From contig JBGCFN010000014.1 of NCBI GenBank assembly GCA_045106935.1, positions 1 through 64,000 on the forward strand: DNA of 64,000 nucleotides, in the 5' to 3' direction. A program made the position numbers and the translations under genes. Under the pieces are notes generated by a model. That model saw only the letters and a list, made by a program, of their open reading frames with translations, was not told the origin of the DNA and did not search any database. How positions within the stretch are numbered: position 1 is the first letter of the stretch; each line of letters begins with the position of its first letter. This DNA is from UBA1858 sp045106935. GTDB lineage: Bacteria > Pseudomonadota > Gammaproteobacteria > UBA4575. Shown in pieces: positions 25,458 to 34,215 of this stretch.

Positions 25458-26771
25458 CTATTCACTCTGGGCCAAAAAATCAGCCTTATGTTGTGATGAT
25501 TCCTTCTCAGCGTGCTTGTACAGATACGGTTCAAAGCGATCTTTTAGCGAATTGCTTAAAGAAGCTTCAATTTCCCATATCCCTTCAGGATTAAAGGATT
25601 CATTAATGACAGCATTTTGGTCATAGAGCATTGTGCGTAATTCTGTTTGGTCCAGTGGTAGACGTAACGTGACTTGAGTGTGATTACTTTCAAAATACTG
25701 GAGTAGGGCTGAATTCAGCAAGTTCATTCCTTGATCTTTTAAGGCCGATACCCAAACCCGTTGGATTTGCTTGTTTTCTCCTATATCCACGTGTGGCATT
25801 TGCTGGGTTTGGTCTATTTTATTAAATACCAGTAATTGTGGGCATTTATCTGCACCAATGTGTTTCAACACCTGGTTTACCTGTTCGATATGATCATTGC
25901 GCAGTTCGCTGCTGGCGTCGACTACGTGTAACAATAAATCTGCTTCACATGTTTCTTGCAGTGTTGCGTGAAAAGCGTCGACTAAATCATGCGGTAGATT
26001 CTGTATGAAACCGACGGTATCTGCGAGCACAACATGTTGATTCTTACTGAGTTCTAATTTACGTAATGTTGGGTCGAGTGTGGCAAATAATTGATCTGCT
26101 TGATAAACATTCGCTGTGGTCACTCGATTAAATAAGGTCGATTTGCCAGCATTGGTATAGCCCACTAAAGCCACGGTTGGTACCGAGTTCTTTTTGCGTG
26201 CTTGCCGACCTTGTTCACGTTGCTTACGTACCTTTTGTAAGCGTTTCTCTAGATGTTTTACCCGCTGTGCTAATAAACGTCTATCAGTTTCTAGTTGTGT
26301 TTCCCCAGGTCCTCTTAAACCTATCCCGCCTTTTTGTCTTTCTAAGTGGGTCCATCCACGCACTAATCGTGTGGATATGAATTTGAGTTGCGCTAGCTCT
26401 ACTTGCAGTTTGCCTTCATAGGAGCGTGCACGTTGCGCAAAGATATCGAGAATCAGCCCGGTGCGATCAAGGACTCGACAGCGACATGTCTTTTCAATAT
26501 TGCGTTCTTGGCTAGGGGATAATTCGTAGTTGAATAAGAGTAATTCAATTTTTTCAGATTCGACTAACGCAACGAGTTCGTCAACTTTTCCATGTCCAAT
26601 TAGAAAGCGTGATTCAGCCTTGGGCCGAGAATAGGTGATCACCTCGATTTCTTGTGCACCTGCGGAATGAGCGAGTAAGCGAAATTCTTCAGTGTCTGCG
26701 GGATCTGGAGATTTACCGAATTCAGGATGGACTAATAAAGCACGTTCGCCAGACTTAGGCCGTTCAAACAT
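25458..26771 (-). CDS. hflX: ribosome-associated GTPase HflX
   Basis: 437 residues. The N-terminal nucleotide-binding domain contains 'DRTGLILDIFAQRARSYEGK'. A coiled-coil linker ('HLEKRLQKVRKQREQGRQAR') leads to the G domain with G1 'VGYTNAGKSTLFN', G3 'ADTVGFIQNLPHDLVDAF', G4 'VFNKID'. HflX splits stalled ribosomes under stress. 32 bp after hfq, same operon. Confidence 0.97.
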   Translation of the reverse strand: MFERPKSGERALLVHPEFGKSPDPADTEEFRLLAHSAGAQEIEVITYSRPKAESRFLIGHGKVDELVALVESEKIELLLFNYELSPSQERNIEKTCRCRVLDRTGLILDIFAQRARSYEGKLQVELAQLKFISTRLVRGWTHLERQKGGIGLRGPGETQLETDRRLLAQRVKHLEKRLQKVRKQREQGRQARKKNSVPTVALVGYTNAGKSTLFNRVTTANVYQADQLFATLDPTLRKLELSKNQHVVLADTVGFIQNLPHDLVDAFHATLQETCEADLLLHVVDASSELRNDHIEQVNQVLKHIGADKCPQLLVFNKIDQTQQMPHVDIGENKQIQRVWVSALKDQGMNLLNSALLQYFESNHTQVTLRLPLDQTELRTMLYDQNAVINESFNPEGIWEIEASLSNSLKDRFEPYLYKHAEKESSQHKADFLAQSE

Positions 26772-26803
26772 GCAGAGAGGTGCTCCACCGTACTAATTGA
26801 TTT

Positions 26804-27037
26804 TTATTCTGCTTCGTCACCAAAAGGAATTTTTACCGATTTTGCCGGAACAATAGTTGAGATAGCATGTTTATACACCATTTGATTAACCGTATTTTTT
26901 AACACGATAACAAATTGATCAAATGAGTCGATTTGGCCTTGCAGTTTGATGCCATTCACTAAATAGATGGAGACTGCTACTTTTTCTTTTCGTAGCGCAT
27001 TTAGGAAGGGTTCTTGTAGTGTTTGCCCTTTTGACAT
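26804..27037 (-). CDS. hfq: RNA chaperone Hfq
   Basis: 77 residues. Sm1 'QGQIDSFDQFVIVLKN' and Sm2 'YKHAISTIVP' are intact and the opening 'MSKGQTLQEPFLNALRKEKV' is near-identical to other Hfq. The C-terminal tail is short with an acidic tip (GDEAE). Hexameric chaperone pairing small RNAs with mRNAs. Confidence 0.99.
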   Translation of the reverse strand: MSKGQTLQEPFLNALRKEKVAVSIYLVNGIKLQGQIDSFDQFVIVLKNTVNQMVYKHAISTIVPAKSVKIPFGDEAE

Positions 27038-27142
27038 GATGTTTGCTCCTAACCTTCGTTATTCTTCTTATTAAAAGTTGTGCTTGAGCACGGCTAAAAC
27101 TGTCCCAGAATTTGTCCTAGCATCATTAGTTTAGCAGCTAGT

Positions 27143-28081
27143 TCATTGTAATTGGTAAATTATTTGCTGGCTAATGTCCTCTGTACTGGTGTCATATGGG
27201 TCAATCAGTTTTGTGACAGGATAATGTCTTAACCACGTTAATTGACGCTTCGCTAGTTGACGTGTGGCAGCAATCGCCTGATCACGCATTTCTTCTTGGG
27301 TGATTTCATTTTCAAGAAAACGCCATAACTGCCTGTATCCAATGCAACGCATGGAGGGCATATCCGCAGAAAGAGACCATTGCTTGCGAAGCGCTTTTAA
27401 TTCATCAGTCACGCCTGCCTCTAACATAGCGTCGAATCGATGCTCAATGTTTTTATGTAACTGGCTGCGGTCTTGTGGAAATAAGCCAAGGTTGTGAATG
27501 GAAATATCAGACCGAGCAGGTGTGTCAGTCGCATGATATGACGAAAGTTTGACGCCTGTGAGTTCAAAGACTTCCAGTGCACGCTGGATTCTCTGAGCAT
27601 CGTTTGGATGAATTTTCGCAGCGGATTCAGGGTCCACCTGTGCAAGTTTTTGGTGCAATACATGCCAGCCCTGTTGGGTGCCGATGTTGTTCATTTGCGA
27701 TCTGAGTTGCTCGTCTGCAGCAGGCAAATCAGTGAGGCCAAATTGTAATGCATGAAAATACATGATTGTTCCCCCCACCAATAAAGGAATTTTATTGCGC
27801 GAATGAACATCATCAATGAGTGCGTTTGCATCATGACAGAACTCTGCGACCGAATAATTTTCATCAGGGTTTTTGATGTCGATTAAATGATGAGGAGCAA
27901 CCGCCAGTTCTTCAAGTGAAGGTTTGGCAGTACCAATATCCATGCCGCGATAAATCATGGCTGAGTCGACGCTGATAATTTCACATGCAGAGCGTTTTAC
28001 CAACGAAATTGCCAAGTCAGTTTTGCCGCTAGCAGTAGGCCCCATTAAGAATAGGACTGGCGGTTTGTCGTGAGTCTTCAC
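27143..28081 (-). CDS. miaA: tRNA dimethylallyltransferase
   Basis: 312 residues. P-loop 'LMGPTASGKTDLAISL', 'IISVDSAMIYRGMDIGTAKP', 'LVGGTIMYFHAL' and 'RQLAKRQLTWLR' are the MiaA motifs. It adds dimethylallyl to A37 of tRNAs reading UNN codons. One difference: the usual D-S-x-Q-V/L-Y of family members reads DSAMIY here. Four bp after mutL. Confidence 0.98.
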   Translation of the reverse strand: MKTHDKPPVLFLMGPTASGKTDLAISLVKRSACEIISVDSAMIYRGMDIGTAKPSLEELAVAPHHLIDIKNPDENYSVAEFCHDANALIDDVHSRNKIPLLVGGTIMYFHALQFGLTDLPAADEQLRSQMNNIGTQQGWHVLHQKLAQVDPESAAKIHPNDAQRIQRALEVFELTGVKLSSYHATDTPARSDISIHNLGLFPQDRSQLHKNIEHRFDAMLEAGVTDELKALRKQWSLSADMPSMRCIGYRQLWRFLENEITQEEMRDQAIAATRQLAKRQLTWLRHYPVTKLIDPYDTSTEDISQQIIYQLQ

Positions 28082-28085
28082 AAAA

Positions 28086-29888
28086 TTAGCGACCGCGTAG
28101 GAATAATTTATCGAGGTCTGAAATACTCAATTGAATCCAAGTGGGGCGGCCATGGTTGCATTGATTGCTGCGTTCTGTGTCTTCCATTGATCTTAATAAC
28201 GCATTCATCTCATGAATAGTCATACTGCGATTAGCGCGAATCGAGCCGTGACATGCAATGCTGGATAGCATTTCATTGCGTTGCTGTTCGATTAGCGTGC
28301 TGGTGGAATTTTTTTGAATGTCTGCAATCACATCACGAATGAGTTCAGGTATATCTGCCGTGGATAATATATTTGGAATCGTGCGAATAACGATAGTGGT
28401 GTCACCCAAGCGATTAATGTCGAAGCCAAACGAGTCAAACAATGTGTGTTGATTGTCAATTAAGTTGGCTTCAGATTCGGTGACCGCTATTTGTAAAGGG
28501 ACAAGTAATTGTTGGCGAGCTAAGTCATCATTTGAATGGGCGCTTTTTAGTTGCTCATACACAACACGTTCATGTGCCGCGTGCATGTCAACTAACACTA
28601 ATCCATCTTTGTTTTGAGAAAGTATATAAATACCATGCAATTGAGCAACCGCATAACCGAGTAAGGGAATATCGCTTTGCTCCGAATGTGGATCGGTTCT
28701 AAGCGCTGACGCAGATTGGTAGTTGATTTCTGGTTCGGCAATAGCAGAAGAATAAAGCGCTTCGAATTGCCTGCGTGCACCCGACGAAGCGGTATGTGTT
28801 GGGATATAAGATTGAACTGTGAGATTCTCTGGGGTGGTATTGGCAGATAACTTGTTTAAATCTTTAGTATCTATGGAAGATGGACGAATCTCGCTGACGG
28901 CTTGTTTAATTGTTTGGCGTACAAAATTATGAATGGCGCGAGTATCATGAAAGCGCACCTCATGCTTGGCGGGATGAGCGTTGACGTCTACGCTACTCGG
29001 ATCTACCTCTAAAAATAAAACATAAGCTGGATGGCGCCCATGGTAAAGCACGTCTTGAAAAGCGAGTTTGACTGCGTGACTGACAGTTTTGTCACGAATG
29101 TGTCTGTCATTTACGTATTGGTACTGTAAGTCGGCTTGGCCTCGGGAGAAAGTCGGAGCAGCTACCCAGCCATATAACTTCATATCATCGATAGCTCGTT
29201 CGACATAAATGGCATGTTCAATAAAGCCCTTGCCGATCAGTTTTTCCAAGCGTGACACTTTGTCATCAATGTTCTGAGCTGCCGGTAACGAATAAATAGT
29301 CTTTTGATTGTGGCGTAAAGTGATTGAGATATGGAAATTGGATAGCGCTAATCGTCTGACGACTAATTCGCTATGCGAGTATTCAGTTTTTTCTGTGCGT
29401 AAAAATTTTCGACGTGCAGGGGTATTATAAAAAATATCATTGATTTCAACGCTGGTGCCTTTGGTGTGGGCAGCGGGTTTTACTTCTAGATCTGACTTCC
29501 CTCCCTCACAGTGAAGTACCCATCCCTGGTTGGACGACTCAGTATTAGAAGTGATTGTCAGCCGAGAGATGGAGGCAATACTGGGTAATGCTTCGCCGCG
29601 AAAGCCCAGGCTGTGAATACTTTGCAAATCATCCATGCTTTGAATCTTGGAAGTTGCATGGCGAGTGAGTGCTGTCGCTAATTGGTTTTTCTCAATGCCT
29701 GTACCATTATCTCGAATCAGAATTCGCTGGATGCCACCTTTTTCAAGATCAATAGTGATGTTGCTTGCGGTGGCGTCAATGCTGTTTTCGACCAATTCTT
29801 TGATGACCGACGCGGGGCGCTCAATGACTTCGCCAGCGGCAATTTGATTAATTAGATTATCAGGTAGTTTTTGGATGGTTCTGGGCAT
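28086..29888 (-). CDS. mutL: DNA mismatch repair protein MutL, endonuclease-type
   Basis: 600 residues. The GHKL ATPase half has 'ERPASVIKELVENSIDA', 'IRDNGTGIEKNQL' and 'HSLGFRGEALPSIASI'. The C-terminal dimerisation half contains 'DMHAAHERVVYE', 'ACHGSIRANRSMT' (partly) and 'QCNHGRPTW', the metal-site motifs of MutL proteins with latent endonuclease activity. E. coli MutL, which depends on MutH, lacks them. No mutH is visible here. Couples MutS mismatch recognition to strand incision. Confidence 0.97.
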   Translation of the reverse strand: MPRTIQKLPDNLINQIAAGEVIERPASVIKELVENSIDATASNITIDLEKGGIQRILIRDNGTGIEKNQLATALTRHATSKIQSMDDLQSIHSLGFRGEALPSIASISRLTITSNTESSNQGWVLHCEGGKSDLEVKPAAHTKGTSVEINDIFYNTPARRKFLRTEKTEYSHSELVVRRLALSNFHISITLRHNQKTIYSLPAAQNIDDKVSRLEKLIGKGFIEHAIYVERAIDDMKLYGWVAAPTFSRGQADLQYQYVNDRHIRDKTVSHAVKLAFQDVLYHGRHPAYVLFLEVDPSSVDVNAHPAKHEVRFHDTRAIHNFVRQTIKQAVSEIRPSSIDTKDLNKLSANTTPENLTVQSYIPTHTASSGARRQFEALYSSAIAEPEINYQSASALRTDPHSEQSDIPLLGYAVAQLHGIYILSQNKDGLVLVDMHAAHERVVYEQLKSAHSNDDLARQQLLVPLQIAVTESEANLIDNQHTLFDSFGFDINRLGDTTIVIRTIPNILSTADIPELIRDVIADIQKNSTSTLIEQQRNEMLSSIACHGSIRANRSMTIHEMNALLRSMEDTERSNQCNHGRPTWIQLSISDLDKLFLRGR

Positions 29889-29893
29889 AATGA

Positions 29894-30241
29894 TTAACTA
29901 ATCAAGATTGGCGATTCGTCAGTGAGCTCAAACATTTGCTGGATACCTTGCAATGCATAGTCACAAAATTTTTGTTCATGTCGCCACTGTTTGTCTTGGC
30001 TAATGACATGTTCATCTTGCTCGGATAATACTCGAATACGGTAAGTGGTTTCGTTATTTAACGTGGTATTTTCACACGTGATGTATACTTCTGGTTTTAA
30101 GGCGCCTTCGCGTAGCACTGCGGCGGCATATAAATATGATGTTGCGTCGCTAGTGTTGATATCGGTTAGCAAAGTGACAGCGAACTCGCCAAACTGGTAA
30201 CGTCTTTTTGGAATTGCTGATTGAATTGTTGGAAAAGCCAT
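29894..30241 (-). CDS. conserved-looking small protein upstream of mutL, function unknown
   Basis: 115 residues, no signal peptide or TM segment, single domain with alternating strands ('FGEFAVTLLTDINTSDATSY', 'YIYAAAVLREGALKPEVYIT'-like region, 'NNETTYRIRVLSEQDEHVIS'). I do not recognise the family. Six bp before mutL, so probably the first gene of the mutL-miaA-hfq operon. Its ATG is only 22 bp from the divergent start at 30264. Confidence 0.75.
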   Translation of the reverse strand: MAFPTIQSAIPKRRYQFGEFAVTLLTDINTSDATSYLYAAAVLREGALKPEVYITCENTTLNNETTYRIRVLSEQDEHVISQDKQWRHEQKFCDYALQGIQQMFELTDESPILIS

Positions 30242-30263
30242 TTGATGAATTGTTATATATCTA

Positions 30264-31109
30264 ATGAATAAAACTGTTATCCGCCTATATCCCGGCGCAG
30301 GAGAATCTGTGCCATTGAAAGGATTGTATCTTAGCCAAGAAAAATCTGCCTGGGAAAATGCTAAGACACTTGGTTATTCGCCCTATATTTATGCCAATTT
30401 TTTAACCAGCTTAGATGGTCGTATCGCCTTAGGCGAGATGACGGGTGAGCAATATCATCTGCCAGATCAGTTGAAATCTGATGAAGATTTCATGTTGTTT
30501 CTTGAGTTGTATGCACAGGCTGATTGTATAATTACTCATGGTGGTTACATGCGTGCGTTAGATGATGACCGTTTGGGTAATGTGTTGCAGCTGCCAGAGT
30601 CTAGTGACACGCAATACATTCACGACTGGCGTCAGCAACAAGGAATGAAAAAGAATCCTGATGTAGTCATTGTTAGTGGCAGTTTGGATTTTCCTTGGCA
30701 TTCGTCGTTAAATGAGTCTGAGCAGCAAGTGCATATCGCCACAGGTGGTAAGGCAAATCAAGAAAACAAACAACGCTGGATAAATGCTGGACATCAAGTA
30801 AACCAAATGGGTGAGCAATCACATGTTGATGTAAAGAATTTAATCGAGTTCTTGAAGGAAAAGAACTATAGATCAGTGTATTTAGTTGCAGGGCCAGAAT
30901 TATTACAAGACTTGATTGAATATAATTATGTTCATAGTTTTTATATGACAATGAGCCATCAGTTGTTAGGAGGAAAGGATTTTAAGAGTCTGCTTTCGGG
31001 TGATGTGTTAAATGATTCGGGTCGAATGAAGATTGAAAATATGTATATGGATATGGAAAGCTCTAATTCGCTAGGACAATGGTACGCAGAGTTTTCTTTC
31101 GTAAAATAA
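30264..31109 (+). CDS. RibD C-terminal/DHFR-like domain reductase
   Basis: 281 residues with the RibD_C fold: 'YIYANFLTSLDGRIALGEMT', 'DCIITHGGYMRALDDDRLG', 'DVVIVSGSLDFPW' and 'SVYLVAGPELLQDLIEYNYV'. This family reduces pteridine- or ribityl-pyrimidine-like substrates with NAD(P)H. There is no deaminase domain, so it is not complete RibD; stand-alone versions have no fixed role. It interrupts the core minus-strand block together with sohB, 24 bp downstream. Confidence 0.85.
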   Translation: MNKTVIRLYPGAGESVPLKGLYLSQEKSAWENAKTLGYSPYIYANFLTSLDGRIALGEMTGEQYHLPDQLKSDEDFMLFLELYAQADCIITHGGYMRALDDDRLGNVLQLPESSDTQYIHDWRQQQGMKKNPDVVIVSGSLDFPWHSSLNESEQQVHIATGGKANQENKQRWINAGHQVNQMGEQSHVDVKNLIEFLKEKNYRSVYLVAGPELLQDLIEYNYVHSFYMTMSHQLLGGKDFKSLLSGDVLNDSGRMKIENMYMDMESSNSLGQWYAEFSFVK

Positions 31110-31133
31110 ATAATATTAACTAAGAGAATACTA

Positions 31134-32141
31134 ATGATGGAGTTTGTTTCTGATTACGGATTGTTTTTGGCAAAGGCAGCCACAATTCTTATTTTTATCT
31201 GGTTGCTGTTGTCGTTAATTGTTTCATTGACGCATAAGCCTCAGGATCAAGATCAAATAGAAATAAAAAAATTAAATGATAAATATGACAATATAAAACT
31301 GTTAATGCAAAAGTCTATGCTTTCCAAAAAGCAGGCAAAAGAATTGATTAAAAAGAATAAGAAGCTGATAAAAAAGAATAAGAACGAAGATAAAGGTCAG
31401 CGGGTATTTGTGTTGAATTTTGTGGGGAATATTAAGGCGAGTGCAGTTAAGCATCTGCGTCAAGAAATCACGGCTTTGTTAGCAGTGGCAACGCCAGAGG
31501 ATGAAGTGGTTGTATGTTTAGAGAACGCAGGTGGAATGGTGCATGAGCATGGGTTTGCATCTTCACAGTTAGAGCGTATTAAGCAACGCAAAATACCTTT
31601 AACCGTCACCGTCGACAAAGTAGCTGCCAGTGGCGGTTATATGATGGCCTGTGTAGCTGATCGTATTGTGGCGGCGCCTTTTTCGATTATTGGTTCCATT
31701 GGTGTGATTGCGCAGCTACCTAATTTTAATCGGTTGCTAGATAAGCATGGAATCGATTACGAGCAGGTAAAAGCAGGAGACCTTAAGCGTACGCTGACTA
31801 TGTTTGGTAAAAATACTGATGAGGATCGCGAAAGATTTACCGAGCAAATGGAAGAGACTCATGCTTTATTCAAACAGTTTGTTGCAGAAAATCGTGAGCA
31901 GATTGACATTCAAGAAATCGCGACCGGAGAACATTGGCTAGGGACAAGAGCATTAGAGTTGAAGCTTGTAGATGAGTTGATTACGAGTGATGATTATCTT
32001 CTGCGTAAGAGTGAAACGGCTGATGTGTATGAAATTAAACACAGTGCGCCAAAATCTATTAGCGAAAAAGTGATGGGAAATGCGCAATTAGCATTTGAGA
32101 AAGTAATGACAGTTTTATGGGAGCGTAAACTATTTTCTTGA
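31134..32141 (+). CDS. sohB: inner-membrane protease SohB
   Basis: A 335-residue S49 peptidase. One N-terminal TM segment (about 10-33), then the Peptidase_S49_N region, which is strongly lysine-rich here (residues 60-88, 'KKNKKLIKKNKNEDKG'), then the catalytic domain with nucleophile Ser166 in 'VAASGGYMMACVADRI' and Lys218 in 'GDLKRTLTMFG'. Two ATGs overlap at the start (31134, 31137). Periplasmic-side signal-peptide or membrane-protein proteolysis is likely. Confidence 0.93.
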   Translation: MMEFVSDYGLFLAKAATILIFIWLLLSLIVSLTHKPQDQDQIEIKKLNDKYDNIKLLMQKSMLSKKQAKELIKKNKKLIKKNKNEDKGQRVFVLNFVGNIKASAVKHLRQEITALLAVATPEDEVVVCLENAGGMVHEHGFASSQLERIKQRKIPLTVTVDKVAASGGYMMACVADRIVAAPFSIIGSIGVIAQLPNFNRLLDKHGIDYEQVKAGDLKRTLTMFGKNTDEDRERFTEQMEETHALFKQFVAENREQIDIQEIATGEHWLGTRALELKLVDELITSDDYLLRKSETADVYEIKHSAPKSISEKVMGNAQLAFEKVMTVLWERKLFS

Positions 32142-32165
32142 ATCTTAAGAAATAAGCGTTGCTGG

Positions 32166-33683
32166 TTAAACTTCAGGGATAATTAATTTTTGACCAACAC
32201 GGATTCTGTCTGAATTTAAAGCGTTTGTTTTGCGTATCGAATCAATGCTCACGCTATATTGAATGGCTATCTCTGAGAGTGTTTCACCGTATTTAATAGT
32301 GTGTTTGTCTTGTTTTGCATTGCTGGCTAACACGGCGTCTTTAGGTGCATGGTGCCTTAGGTATTGTTTAACACCTTTGAATACTGAGCTGGCAAGTTTT
32401 TGTTGATGAGTCGCTGAGCGTAACTTTTTCTCTTCTGACGCATTTGAAATAAAAGCTGTTTCTACAAGTATAGAAGGAATATCAGGTGACTTGAGTACTG
32501 CAAAACCTGCGTGCTCAACATTTTTGCGCGTTTTTCCTAATGTGCTTAGTTCTTTTTTGACTGAGTTGGCCAGTTTCATGCTTGCGCCAATCGTTGCGGC
32601 TTGTTGAAGATCAACTAGCACTTTTGTCACGTCTTTCCCTTTGCCTTTGAGTTTTACTCCGCCGATAGTGCCCGATTCGTTTTGACTTTGCGCTAGAAAT
32701 CTTGCGGCCTCGCTACTCGCGCCGTTCTTGGAAAGCACATACACAGATGAACCTCGAACACGTCGATCATCAACAGCATCTGCATGAATTGAAATAAAAA
32801 TATCCGCTTTCTTATCACGCGCTTTCTTGATGCGTCCTCGCAAAGTCAAGAATTTATCTGAGTCACGTGTCATGACTGCACGCATACCTTTTTCGGCATT
32901 AATTAAGCGCACCAATCTTTTTGAAATTTGTAGAACGACGTCTTTTTCACGAGTGCCAGCGTATCCAGTTGCGCCTGGGTCCTTGCCGCCATGCCCTGGA
33001 TCAATTGCAATCACTAGCGTCTTAGCTCTAGGTCTTTTAGCGTTGGTCGTTTTCTTGGGTAAAGGTTTTGCTTTAACAGGCTTTGTCGCAGTAGAAGTAA
33101 TCTTTGCAATAATGTCTTGTTCGGGCTTTGCTTTGGCGACTTTCTTAACGCTTGGTTTTTTATTGACTGTTTTTGCTATTTGTTTTTGAGTGGCTTTCTT
33201 TTTAATAGCTGTCTTCTTTGGCGAAGATGTTTTAGCTATTTGGGCATTGGCCGTCTTTGTATTTTTTAAATCGATCACTAATCGATGAAGTGAGTCACCA
33301 TTGGGTGCAAGGACAAAACTCTTTGGAACGATTTGCTGATTTAAATCTAGGACAATTCTAAGTTTATTGTTAGTACGATTAGCGTGGCGTATTTTTTCTA
33401 CGAATGAGGCTTTAAATACAGATTGATCTACCTTGGTGGATAGTTTTGCATTGCTGAAATCAATCACCACACGTCGTGGGTTATTCAGTGTGAAAATCTT
33501 ATAGGCAGGTGAGGTACTGGTATCAAAAACAACGCGAGTCACTTGGCCATTTTTAGCGACGCGAATGTTTTCAACATTCAGCCCTTCAGCAGAAGCGATT
33601 GCAGGCAGGATGCTGAATATTGCGACTAGCGCAATAATCATTCTATTCACATGACAAGAAATTGATGGTTTTGGAATAAACAC
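32166..33683 (-). CDS. N-acetylmuramoyl-L-alanine amidase (AmiB/AmiC type) with LysM
   Basis: 505 residues, GTG start with GGGAG upstream. Signal peptide about 15-32. AMIN domain about 35-140, which localises the enzyme to the septal envelope. A Lys/Ala/Thr-rich linker about 145-222. Amidase_3 zinc domain with 'IAIDPGHGGKDPGATG' (His231), 'DIFISIHADA' and 'SILVETAFISN'. A C-terminal LysM about 458-503 ('YGETLSEIAIQYSVSIDSIR'). It cleaves the stem peptide from muramic acid during daughter-cell separation. Sits in the amiB position between tsaE and mutL. Confidence 0.96.
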   Translation of the reverse strand: MFIPKPSISCHVNRMIIALVAIFSILPAIASAEGLNVENIRVAKNGQVTRVVFDTSTSPAYKIFTLNNPRRVVIDFSNAKLSTKVDQSVFKASFVEKIRHANRTNNKLRIVLDLNQQIVPKSFVLAPNGDSLHRLVIDLKNTKTANAQIAKTSSPKKTAIKKKATQKQIAKTVNKKPSVKKVAKAKPEQDIIAKITSTATKPVKAKPLPKKTTNAKRPRAKTLVIAIDPGHGGKDPGATGYAGTREKDVVLQISKRLVRLINAEKGMRAVMTRDSDKFLTLRGRIKKARDKKADIFISIHADAVDDRRVRGSSVYVLSKNGASSEAARFLAQSQNESGTIGGVKLKGKGKDVTKVLVDLQQAATIGASMKLANSVKKELSTLGKTRKNVEHAGFAVLKSPDIPSILVETAFISNASEEKKLRSATHQQKLASSVFKGVKQYLRHHAPKDAVLASNAKQDKHTIKYGETLSEIAIQYSVSIDSIRKTNALNSDRIRVGQKLIIPEV

Positions 33684-33795
33684 CCAGCAGATCTCCCTAC
33701 GACCTTAGTCTATTTTTTGTTAACTGTAACAAAAATAATAACCTACGGGCAATTATTAAATGAAAATCTATAAAAAGCGTCAAGTATTCTATGGG

Positions 33796-34215
33796 CTAAG
33801 AGGCATTATTTTTAATGCTGACCTGGCGTCCTTCTGGAATATATTCAATGGAAATCTCCATCGTGGCCTTAGGGACGAGCGGTTGACCGAGATTGGGCCA
33901 CTCAATAAAACATATATTTGCATCGCTACAACATTCTCTAATACCAATATAATCTAGTTCTTCAGGGTCAGAAACTCTATATAAATCAAAATGATAAGCT
34001 TCTTGAGAGGCGAGGGTATAGGTTTCAACTAGAGTAAAAGTTGGGCTTTTCACTAAGCCTTTATGCCCAAGTGCGTGCAAAGCGCCTCTCACCAGAGTGG
34101 TTTTGCCTGCACCAAGGTCGCCATGCAAATAGATAATGGCGGGTTTGTTGAGTTGTTCTATTAGTTGCGCACCTAGAGCTTCCATGTCCTCCGCTGAACG
34201 AACAATTGTCTTCAT
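33796..34215 (-). CDS. tsaE: tRNA threonylcarbamoyladenosine biosynthesis ATPase TsaE
   Basis: 139 residues from the ATG at 34215, which overlaps the nnrDE stop (ATGA); the longer frame inside nnrDE is not credible. Walker A 'HGDLGAGKTTLVRGAL', then 'SPTFTLVETY', 'HFDLYRVSDPEELDYIG' and 'CFIEWPNLGQPLVP'. Works with TsaB and TsaD on t6A37 of ANN-decoding tRNAs. Confidence 0.97.
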   Translation of the reverse strand: MKTIVRSAEDMEALGAQLIEQLNKPAIIYLHGDLGAGKTTLVRGALHALGHKGLVKSPTFTLVETYTLASQEAYHFDLYRVSDPEELDYIGIRECCSDANICFIEWPNLGQPLVPKATMEISIEYIPEGRQVSIKNNAS

